A stretch of DNA of 64,000 nt from Symsagittifera roscoffensis (Eukaryota > Xenacoelomorpha > Acoela > Convolutidae): positions 44,563,346 through 44,627,345 of the forward strand of contig NC_087064.1 in NCBI RefSeq assembly GCF_963678635.1, given 5' to 3'. Below, piece after piece: positions 51,101 through 62,400 of the stretch; the first letter of the stretch is position 1; each line of letters starts with the position of its first letter. The notes under the pieces were generated by a model. It made no database searches and was not told the origin of the DNA. It was given only the letters and a program-made list of their open reading frames with translations. A program made the translations under genes and the position numbers.

Positions 51101-51310
51101 ATGATTCGACCATGATTTACTCATGATACGACCCTGTTCGACTCATGTTTCGACCCTGTTCCATTCATGATTCGACCCTGTTCGACTCATGATTCGACCC
51201 TGTTCCACTCATGACTCGACCTTCTCGACTCATGATTCGACCCTGTTCGACTCATGATTCGACCCTGTTCGACTCATGATTCGACCCTGCTCGACTGATG
51301 ATTCGACCCT
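48101..51310. repeat. about 1-kb repeat with 1,134/1,144-bp offset
   Basis: CGAGCATGATCGACTC is at 48,741 and 49,875 (1,134 bp); CGACCTTTCTCGACTC is at 48,851 and 49,985; GAGTCGACTCTGTTCG is at 49,211 and 50,355 (1,144 bp). The offset grows by ten because the first copy lost the 10-bp half of one monomer near 49,071. 1,144 is 52 monomers exactly. The copies span about 48,740-49,710 and 49,875-50,850. Third-family markers TCATCATTTCATCC and ATGATACGACC are present throughout. Confidence 0.88.
49059..49084. other. half-monomer deletion, datable by its paralogous copy
   Basis: GATTCGACTCATGATTCAAC lacks ten bases that are present in the paralogous block near 50,205-50,230. The loss therefore happened in this copy, presumably after the two blocks separated. 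Confidence 0.85.
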
Positions 51311-54300
51311 GTTCGACTCATGTTTCGACCCAGTTCCACTCATGATTCGACCCTGTTCGACTCATGATTCGATTCTGTTCGACTCATGGTTCAACCCGGT
51401 TCGACTCATGATTCGACCCTGTTCCATTCATGATTCGACCCTGTTCGACTCATGATTCGACCCTGTTCCACTCTTGATTCGACCCTGTTAGACTCATGAT
51501 TCGACTCTGTTCGACTCTTGATTCGACCCTGTTCGAGTCATGATTCGACCCTGTTCCACTCATGATTCGACCCGGTTCGACTCATGACTCGACTCTGTTC
51601 CACTCATGGTTCCACCCTGTTCGACTCATCATTTCATCCTGTTCGACTCATGATTCGACCCTGTTCGACTCATGATTCGACCCTGTTCGACTCATGATTC
51701 GACCCTGTTCGACTCATGATTCGACCATGATCGACTCATGATACGACCCTGTTCGACTCATGTTTCGACCATGTTCCATTCATGATTCGACCCTGTTCGA
51801 CTCATGATTCGACCCTATTCCACCATGATTCGACCTTGTTCGACTCATGATTCGACCCTGTTCGACTCATGATTCGACCCTGTTCGACTCATGATTCGAC
51901 CCTGTTTGACTCATGATTCGACCCTGTTCGACTCATGTTTCGCCCCAGTTCCACTCATGATTCGACCCTGTTCGGCTCATGATTCGACTCCGTTCGACTC
52001 ATGGTTCGACCCGGTTCGACTCATGATTCGACTCTGTTCCACTCATGATTCCAACCTGTTCGACTCATGACTCGACTCTATTCCACTCATGGTTCCACCA
52101 TGTTCGACTCATCATTTCATCCTGTTCGACTCATGATTCGACCCTGTTCGACTCATGATTAGACCATGATCGACTCATGATACGACCCTGTTCGACTCAT
52201 GTTTCGACCCTGTTCCATTCATGATTCGACCCTTTTCGACTCATGGTTCGACCCTGTTCCACTCATGATTCGACCTTGTTCGACTCATGATTCGACCCTG
52301 TTCGACTCATGATTCGACCCTGTTCGACTCATGATTCGACCCTGTTCGACTCATGATTCGACCCTGTTCGACTCATGTTTCGACCCAGCTCCACTCATGA
52401 TTCGACCCTGTTCGACTCATGATTCGACTCTGTTCGACTCATGGTTCGACCCGGTTCGACTCATGATTCGACTCTGTTCCACTCATGATTCGAACCTGTT
52501 CGACTCATGACTCGACTCTCTTCCACTCATGGTTCCACCCTGTTCGACTCATCATTTCATCCTGTTCGACTCATGATTCGACTCTGTTCCACTCATGATT
52601 CCACCCTCTTCGACTCATGATTTCACCCTGTCAACTCATGATTCGACCCTGTTCGACTCTTGATTCGACACTGTTCGACTCATGATTCGACCCTGTTCGA
52701 CTCATGATTCGACCATGATGGACTCATGATTCGGGCCTGTTCGACTCATGATTCGACCCTGTTCCACTCATGATTCGATCCTGTTCGACTCATGATTCGA
52801 CCCTGTTCCACTCATGATTCGACCCTGTTCGACTCATGATTCGACCCTGTTCGACTCATGATTCGACCCGGTTCGACTCATGATTCGACTCTGTTCCACT
52901 CTTGATTCCACCCTGTTCGACTCATGATTTCACCCTGTTCGACTCATGATTCGACCCTGTTCGACTCATGATTCGACTCTGTTCGACTCATGTTTCGACC
53001 CAGTTCCACTCATGATTCGACCCTGTTCGACTCATGATTCGATTCTGTTCGACTCATGGTTCAACCCGGTTCGACTCATGATTCGACCCTGTTCCATTCA
53101 TGATTCGACCCTGTTCGACTCATGATTCGACCCTGTTCCACTCTTGATTCGACCCTGTTAGACTCATGATTCGACTCTGTTCGACTCTTGATTCGACCCT
53201 GTTCGACTCATGATTCGACCCTGTTCCACTCATGATTCGACCCGGTTCGACTCATGACTCGACTCTGTTCCACTCATGGTTCCACCCTGTTCGACTCATC
53301 ATTTCATCCTGTTCGACTCATGATTCGACCCTGTTCGACTCATGATTCGACCCTGTTCGACTCATGATTCGACCCTGTTCGACTCATGATTCGACCATGA
53401 TCGACTCATGATACGACCCTGTTCGACTCATGTTTCGACCATGTTCCATTCATGATTCGACCCTGTTCGACTCATGATTCGACCCTATTCCACCATGATT
53501 CGACCTTGTTCGACTCATGATTCGATCCTGTTCGACTCATGATTCGACCCTGTTCGACTCATGATTCGACCCTGTTTGACTCATGATTCGACCCTGTTCG
53601 ACTCATGTTTCGCCCCAGTTCCACTCATGATTCGACCCTGTTCGGCTCATGATTCGACTCTGTTCGACTCATGGTTCGACCCGGTTCGACTCATGATTCG
53701 ACTCTGTTCCACTCATGATTCCAACCTGTTCGACTCATGACTCGACTCTATTCCACTCATGGTTCCACCATGTTCGACTCATCATTTCATCCTGTTCGAC
53801 TCATGATTCGACCCTGTTCGACTCATGATTCGACCATGATCGACTCATGATACGACCCTGTTCGACTCATGTTTCGACCCTGTTCCATTCATGATTCGAC
53901 CCTTTTCGACTCATGGTTCGACCCTGTTCCACTCATGATTCGACCTTGTTCGACTCATGATTCGACCCTGTTCGACTCATGATTCGACCCTGTTCGACTC
54001 ATGATTCGACCCTGTTCGACTCATGATTCGACCCTGTTCGACTCATGTTTCGACCCAGCTCCACTCATGATTCGACCCTGTTCGACTCATGATTCGACTC
54101 TGTTCGACTCATGGTTCGACCCGGTTCGACTCATGATTCGACTCTGTTCCACTCATGATTCCAACCTGTTCGACTCATGACTCGACTCTCTTCCACTCAT
54201 GGTTCCACCCTGTTCGACTCATCATTTCATCCTGTTCGACTCATGATTCGACTCTGTTCCACTCATGATTCCACCCTCTTCGACTCATGATTTCACCCTG

Positions 54301-54650
54301 TCAACTCATGATTCGACCCTGTTCGACTCTTGATTCGACACTGTTCGACTCATGATTCGACCCTGTTCGACTCATGATTCGACCATGATGGACTCATGAT
54401 TCGGGCCTGTTCGACTCATGATTCGACCCTGTTCCACTCATGATTCGATCCTGTTCGACTCATGATTCGACCCTGTTCCACTCATGATTCGACCCTGTTC
54501 GACTCATGATTCGACCCTGTTCGACTCATGATTCGACCCGGTTCGACTCATGATTCGACTCTGTTCCACTCTTGATTCCACCCTGTTCGACTCATGATTT
54601 CACCCTGTTCGACTCATGATTCGACCCTGTTCGACTCATGATTCGACTCT
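51311..54650. repeat. near-identical 1,670-bp tandem duplication
   Basis: 51,311-52,980 and 52,981-54,650 align end to end without gaps. Comparing every line, I count five substitutions, at 51,537, 51,856, 51,991, 52,161 and 52,492 of the left copy, about 0.3%. 1,670 is 76 monomers minus two bases; both copies carry the same two one-base losses (TTCCACCATG near 51,820 and 53,490, CCCTGTCAACTC near 52,628 and 54,298). Adjacent monomers inside a copy differ far more than the two copies do, so this is a recent segmental event. Confidence 0.96.
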
Positions 54651-56639
54651 GTTCGACTCATGATTCGACCCTGTTCGACTCATGATTCGAGCATGATCGA
54701 CTCATGATACGACCCTGTTCGACTCATGTTTCGACCCTGTTCCATTCATGATTCGACCCTGTTCGACTCATGATTCGACCCTGTTCCACTCATGACTCGA
54801 CCTTTCTCGACTCATGATTCGACCCTGTTCGACTCATGGTTCGACCCGGTTCGACTCATGATTCGACTCTGTTCCACTCATGATTCCAAACTGTTCGACT
54901 CATGACTCGACTCTGTTCCACTCTTGATTCCACCCTGTTCGACTCATGATTCGACCCTGTTCGACTCATGATTCGACCCTGTTCCACTCTTGATTCGACC
55001 CTTGTTCGACTCATGATTCGACTCTGTTCGAATCTTGATTCGACCCTGTTCGACTCATGATTTGACCCTGTTCCACTCATGATTCGACCCGGTTCGACTC
55101 ATGACTCGACTCTGTTCCACTCATGGTTCCACCCTGTTCGACTCATCATTTCATCCTAATCGACTCATGATTCGACCCTGTTCGACTCATGATTCGACCC
55201 TGTTCGACTCATGATTCGACCCTGTTCGACTCATGATTCGACCATGATCGACTCATGATACGACCCTGTTCGACTCAAGTTTCGACCCTGTTCCATTCAT
55301 GATTCGACCCGGTTCGACTCATGATTCGACCCTGTTCCACTCATGATTCGACCTTGTTCGACTCATGATTCGACCCTGTTCGACTCATGATTCGACCCTG
55401 TTCGACCCATGATTCGACCCTGTTCGACTCATGATTCGACCCTGTTCGACTCATGTTTCGACCCAGTTCTACTCATGATTCGACCCTGTTCGACTCATGA
55501 TTCGACTCTGTTCGACTCATGGTTCGACCCGGTTCGACTCATGATTCGACTCTGTTCCACTCATGATTCCAACCTGTTCGACACATGACTCGATTCTGTT
55601 CCACTCATGGTTCCACCCTGTTCGACTCATCATTTCATCCTAATCGACTCATGATTCGACCCTGTTCGACTCATGATTCGACCCTGTTCGACTCATGATT
55701 CGACCCTGTTCGACTCATGATTCGACCATGATCGACTCATGATACGACCCTGTTCGACTCATGTTTCGACCCTGTTCCATTCATGATTCGACCCTGTTCG
55801 ACTCATGTTTCGACCCAGTTCTACTCATGATTCGACCCTGTTCGACTCATGATTCGACTCTGTTCGACTCATGGTTCGACCCGGTTCGACTCATGATTCG
55901 ACCCTGTTCCACTCATGATTCGACCCGGTTCGACTCATGACTCGACTCTGTTCCACTCATGGTTCCACCCTGTTCGAATCATCATTTCATCCTAATCGAC
56001 TCATGATTCGACCCTGTTCGACTCATGATTCGACCCTGTTCGACTCATGATTCGACCCTGTTCGACTCATGATTCGACCATGATCGACTCATGATACGAC
56101 CCTGTTCGACTCATGTTTCGACCCTGTTCCATTCATGATTCGACCCTGTTCGACTCATGATTCGACCCTGTTCCACTCATGATTCGACCTTGTTCGACTC
56201 ATGATTCGACCCTGTTCCACTCATGATTCGACCCTGTTCGACCCATGATTCGACCCTGTTCGACTCATGATTCGACCCTGTTCGACTCATGTTTCGACCC
56301 AGTTCTACTCATGATTCGACCCTGTTCGACTCATGATTCGACTCTGTTCGACTCATGGTTCGACCCGGTTCGACTCATGATTCGACTCTGTTCCACTCAT
56401 GATTCCAACCTGTTCGACACATGACTCGATTCTGTTCCACTCATGGTTCCACCCTGTTCGACTCATCATTTCATCCTGTTCGCCTCATGATTCGACCCTG
56501 TTCGACTCATGATTCGACCCTGTTCGACTCATGATTCGACCCTGTTCGAATCATGATTCGACCATGATTTACTCATGATACGACCCTGTTCGACTCATGT
56601 TTCGACCCTGTTCCATTCATGATTCGACTCTGTTCGACT
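54651..56639. repeat. third-family blocks with an 836-bp step
   Basis: ACACATGACTCGATTCTG is at 55,581 and 56,417, 836 bp (38 monomers) apart. TCATCATTTCATCC occurs near 55,143, 55,625, 55,980 and 56,464. At 54,689 CATGATCGACTCATGATACG opens a block like that at 49,877. A 23-bp unit GACCCTTGTTCG near 54,998 splits the phase and produces the 74-codon minus-strand frame at 54,856-55,080. No gene was seen. Confidence 0.83.
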
Positions 56640-57800
56640 CATGATTCGACCCTGTTCGACTCTTGATTCGACACTGTTCGACTCATGATTCGACCCTGTT
56701 CGACTCATGATTCGACCATGATTTACTCATGATACGACCCTGTTCGACTCATGTTTCGACCCTGTTCCACTCATGATTCGACCCTGTTCCACTCATGACT
56801 CGACCTTTCTCGACTCATGATTCGACCCTGTTCGACTCATGATTCGACTCTGTTCGACTCATGATTCGACCCTGTTCGACTCTTGATTCGACACTGTTCG
56901 ACTCATGATTCGACCCTGTTCGACTCATGATTTGACCATGATCGACTCATGATTCGGCCCTGTTCGACTCATGATTCGACCCTGTTCCACTCATGATTCG
57001 ACCCTGTTCGACTCATGATTCGACCCTGTTCCACTCATGATTCGACCCTGTTCGACTCATGATTCGACCCTGTTCGACTCATGATTCGACCCGGTTCGAC
57101 TCATGATTCGACTCTGTTCCACTCTTGATTCCACCCTGTTTGACTCATGATTTCACCCTGTTCGACTCATGATTTGACCATGATCGACTCATGATTCGGC
57201 CCTGTTCGACTCATGATTCGACCCTGTTCCACTCATGATTCGACCCTGTTCGACTCATGATTCGACCATGATTTACTCATGATACGACCCTGTTCGACTC
57301 ATGTTTCGACCCTGTTCCATTCATGATTCGACCCTGTTCGACTCATGATTCGACCCTGTTCCACTCATGACTCGACCTTTCTCGACTCATGATTCGACCC
57401 TGTTCGACTCATGATTCGACTCTGTTCGACTCATGATTCGACCCTGTTCGACTCTTGATTCGACACTGTTCGACTCATGATTCGACCCTGTTCGACTCAT
57501 GATTTGACCATGATCGACTCATGATTCGGCCCTGTTCGACTCATGATTCGACCCTGTTCCACTCATGATTCGACCCTGTTCGACTCATGATTCGACCCTG
57601 TTCCACTCATGATTCGACCCTGTTCGACTCATGATTCGACCCTGTTCGACTCATGATTCGACCCGGTTCGACTCATGATTCGACTCTGTTCCACTCTTGA
57701 TTCCACCCTGTTCGACTCATGATTCGACCCTGTTCGACTCATGATTTGACCATGATCGACTCATGATTCGGCCCTGTTCGACTCATGATTCGACCCTGTT
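56640..57800. repeat. tandem repeat of 572 bp
   Basis: TTTGACCATGATCGACTC is at 56,931, 57,173, 57,503 and 57,745, steps of 242, 330 and 242 bp, so the pair repeats at 572 bp (26 monomers). ACCATGATTTACTCATG at 56,715 and 57,265 is 550 bp apart because the right copy has one extra monomer near 57,320. ATTCGGCCC, TTCCACTCTTGATTCC and CGACCTTTCTCG recur in both copies. Confidence 0.87.
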
Positions 57801-59400
57801 CCACTCATGATTCGACCCTGTTCGACTCATGATTCGACCCTGTTCGACTCATGATTCGAGCATGATCGACTCATGATACGACCCTGTTCGACTCATGTTT
57901 CGACCCTGTTCCATTCATGATTCGACCCTGTTCGACTCATGATTCGACCCTGTTCAACTAATGACTCGACCTTTCTCGACTCATGATTCGACCCTGTTCG
58001 ACTCATGGTTCGACCCGGTTCGACTCATGATTCGACTCTGTTCCACTCATGATTCCAAACTGTTCGACTCATGATTCGACCCTGTTCGACTCATGATTCG
58101 ACCCTGTTCCACTCTTGATTCGACCCTGTTCGACTCATGATTCGACTCTGTTCGAATCTTGATTCGACCCTGTTCGACTCATGATTCGACCCTGTTCCAC
58201 TCATGATTCGACCCGGTTCGACTCATGACTCGACTCTGTTCCACTCTTGATTCCACCCTGTTCGATTCATGATTCGACCCTGTTCGACTCATGATTCGAC
58301 CCTGTTCAACTCATGACTCGACCTTTCTCGACTCATGATTCGACCCTGTTCGACTCATGGTTCGACCCGGTTCGACTCATGATTCGACTCTGTTCCACTC
58401 ATGATTCCAAACTGTTCGACTCATGATTCGACCCTGTTCGACTCGTGATTCGACCCTGTTCCACTCTTGATTCGACCCTGTTCGACTCATGATTCGACTC
58501 TGTTCGAATCTTGATTCGACCCTGTTCGACTCATGATTCGACCCTGTTCCACTCATGATTCGACCCGGTTCGACTCATGACTCGACTCTGTTCCACTCTT
58601 GATTCCACCCTGTTCGATTCATGATTCGACCCTGTTCCATTCATGATTCGACCCTGTTCGACTCATGATTCGACCCTGTTCAACTCATGACTCGACCTTT
58701 CTCGACTCATGATTCGACCCTGTTCGACTCATGGTTCGACCCGGTTCGACTCATGATTCGACTCTGTTCCACTCATGATTCCAAACTGTTCGACTCATGA
58801 TTCGACCCTGTTCGACTCATGATTCGACCCTGTTCCACTCTTGATTCGACCCTGTTCGACTCATGATTCGACTCTGTTCGAATCTTGATTCGACCCTGTT
58901 CGACTCATGATTCGACCCTGTTCCACTCATGATTCGACCCGGTTCGACTCATGACTCGACTCTGTTCCACTCTTGATTCCACCCTGTTCGATTCATGATT
59001 CGACCCTGTTCGACTCATGATTCGACCCTGTTCCACTCTTGATTCGACCCTGTTCGACTCATGATTCGACTCTGTTCGAATCTTGATTCGACCCTGTTCG
59101 ACTCATGATTCGACCCTGTTCCACTCATGATTCGACCCGGTTCGACTCATGACTCGACCCTGTTCGACTCATGATTCGACCCTGTTCCACTCTTGATTCG
59201 ACCCTGTTCGACTCATGATTCGACCCTGTTCCACTCTTGATTCGACCCTGTTCGACTCATGATTCGACTCTGTTCGAATCTTGATTCGACCCTGTTCGAC
59301 TCATGATTCGACCCTGTTCCACTCATGATTCGACCCGGTTCGACTCATGACTCGACTCTGTTCCACTCTTGATTCCACCCTGTTCGACTCATGATTCGAC
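57801..59400. repeat. 352/374-bp repeats followed by a 198-bp repeat
   Basis: CTTTCTCGACTC is at 57,971, 58,323 and 58,697, steps of 352 and 374 bp (16 and 17 monomers). GAATCTTGATTCG is at 58,154, 58,506, 58,880, 59,078 and 59,276, so the same steps are followed by two of 198 bp (nine monomers). Shared markers are GATTCCAAACTG, TTCCACTCTTGATTC and CCCGGTTCGACTCATGAC. This is a clear short-range array within the array. Confidence 0.92.
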
Positions 59401-62400
59401 CCTGTTCGACTCATGATTCGACCCTGTTCGACTCTTGATTCGACCCTGTTCGACTCATGACTCGACTCTGTTCCACTCTTGATTCCACCCTGTTCGACTC
59501 ATGATTCGACCCTGTTCGAATCTTGATTCGACCCTGTTCGACTCATGATTCGACCCTGTTCGACTCATGATTCGACCCTGTTCGACTCATGATTCGACCC
59601 TGTTCGACTCATGATTCGACCATGATCGACTCATGATACGACCCTGTTCGACTCATGTTTCGACCCTGTTCCATTCATGATTCGACCCTGTTCGACTCAT
59701 GATTCGACCCTGTTCCACTCATGATTCGACCTTGTTCGACTCATGATTCGACCCTGTTCGACTCATGATTCGACCCTGTTCGACCCATGATTCGACCCTG
59801 TTCGACTCATGATTCGACCCTGTTCGACTCATGTTTCGACCCAGTTCTACTCATGATTCGACCCTGTTCGACTCATGATTCGACTCTGTTCGACTCATGG
59901 TTCGACCCGGTTCGACTCATGATTCGACTCTGTTCCACTCATGATTCCAACCTGTTCGACACATGACTCGACTCTGTTCCACTCATGGTTCCACCCTGTT
60001 CGACTCATCATTTCATCCTGTTCGCCTCATGATTCGACCCTGTTCGACTCATGATTCGACCCTGTTCGACTCATGATTCGACCCTGTTCGACTCATGATT
60101 CGACCATGATTTACTCATGATACGACCCTGTTCGACTCATGTTTCGACCCTGTTCCATTCATGATTCGACCCTGTTCGACTCATGATTCGACCCTGTTCC
60201 ACTCATGACTCGACCTTTCTCGACTCATGATTCGACCCTGTTCGACTCATGATTCGACTCTGTTCGACTCATGATTCGACCCTGCTCGACTGATGATTCG
60301 ACCCTGTTCGACTCATGTTTCGACCCAGTTCCACTCATGATTCGACCCTGTTCGACTCATGATTCGATTCTGTTCGACTCATGGTTCAACCCGGTTCGAC
60401 TCATGATTTGACCCTGTTCCATTCATGATTCGACCCTGTTCGACTCATGATTCGACCCTGTTCCACTCTTGATTCGACCCTGTTCGACTCATGATTCGAC
60501 TCTGTTCGACTCTTGATTCGACCCTGTTCGACTCATGATTCGACCCTGTTCCACTCATGATTCGACCCGGTTCGACTCATGACTCGACTCTGTTCCACTC
60601 ATGGTTCCACCCTGTTCGACTCATCATTTCATCCTGTTCGACTCATGATTCGACCCTGTTCGACTCATGATTCGACCCTGTTCGACTCATGATTCGACCC
60701 TGTTCGACTCATTATTCGACCGTGATCGACTCATGATACGACCCTGTTCGACTCATGTTTCGACCCTGTTCCATTCATGATTCGACCCTGTTCGACTCAT
60801 GATTCGACCCTGTTCCACCATGATTCGACCTTGTTCGACTCATGATTCGACCCTGTTCGACTCATGATTCGACCCTGTTCGACTCATGATTCGACCCTGT
60901 TTGACTCATGATTCGACCCTGTTCGACTCATGTTTCGCCCCAGTTCCACTCATGATTCGACCCTGTTCGGCTCATGATTCGACTCTGTTCGACTCATGGT
61001 TCGACCCGGTTCGACTCATGATTCGACTCTGTTCCACTCATGGTTCCACCATGTTCGACTCATCATTTCATCCTGTTCGACTAATGATTCGACCCTGTTC
61101 GACTCATGATTCGACCATGATCGACTCATGATACGACCCTGTTCGACTCATGTTTCGACCCTGTTCCATTCATGATTCGACCCTTTTCGACTCATGATTC
61201 GACCCTGTTCCACTCATGATTCGACCTTGTTCGACTCATGATTCCAACCTGTTCGACTCATGACTCGACTCTCTTCCACTCATGGTTCCACACTGTTCGA
61301 CTCATCATTTCATCCTGTTCGACTCATGATTCGACTCTATTCCACTCATGATTCCACCCTCTTCGACTCATGATTTCACCCTGTCAACTCATGATTCGAC
61401 CCTGTTCGACTCTTGATTCGACACTGTTCGACTCATGATTCGACCCTGTTCGACTCATGATTCGACCATGATCGACTCATGATTCGGCCCTGTTCGACTC
61501 ATGATTCGACCCTGTTCCACTCATGATTGGACCCTGTTCGACTCATGATTCGACCCTGTTCCACTCTTGATTCCAACCCTGTTCGACTCATGATTTCACC
61601 CTGTTCGACTCATGATTCGACCCTGTTCGACTCATGATTCGACTCTGTTCGACTCATGATTCGACCCTGTTCGACTCATGATTCAACCATGATCGACTCA
61701 TGATTCGACCCTGTTCGACTCATGATTCGACCCTGTTCCATTCCTGATTCGACCCTGTTCGACTCATGATTCGACCCTGTTCCACTCTTGATTCGACCCT
61801 GTTCGACTCATGATTCGACTCTGTTCGACTCTTGATTCGACCCTGTTCGACTCATGATTCGACCCTGTTCCACTCATGATTCGACCCGGTTCGACTCATG
61901 ACTCGACTCTGTTCCACTCATGGTTCCACCCTGTTCGACTCATCATTTCATCCTGTTCGACTCATGATTCGACCCTGTTCGACTCATGATTCGACCATGA
62001 TCGACTCATGATTCGACCCTGTTCGACTCATGATTCGACCCTGTTCGATTCATGATTCGACCCGGTTCGACTCATGATTCGACTCTGTTCCACTCTTGAT
62101 TCCACCCTGTTCGACTCATGATTTCACCCTGTTCGACTCATGATTCGACCCTGTTCGACTCATGATTCGACTCTGTTCGACTCATGATTCGACCCTGTTC
62201 GACTCATGATTCAACCCTGTTCCATTCATGATTCGACCCTGTTCCACTCTTGATTCGACCCTGTTCGACTCATGATTCGACTCTGATCGACTCTTGATTC
62301 GACCCTGTTCGACTCATGATTCGACCCTGTTCCACTCATGATTCGACCCGGTTCGACTCATGACTCGACTCTGTTCCACTCATGGTTCCACCCTGTTCGA

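Noticed and set aside
2752-61131. Open reading frames of 62-96 codons on both strands, with a 22-residue repeat (for example MSRTGSNHESNRVES)
   Set aside because: Three monomers are 66 bp, so any frame gives a 22-residue repeat. TCATGA puts a TGA on both strands every 66 bp in each frame; frames stay open only where CTCTTGATT, CCCATGATT or indel variants remove it. Nearly all end at this TGA. They are by-products of the satellite.
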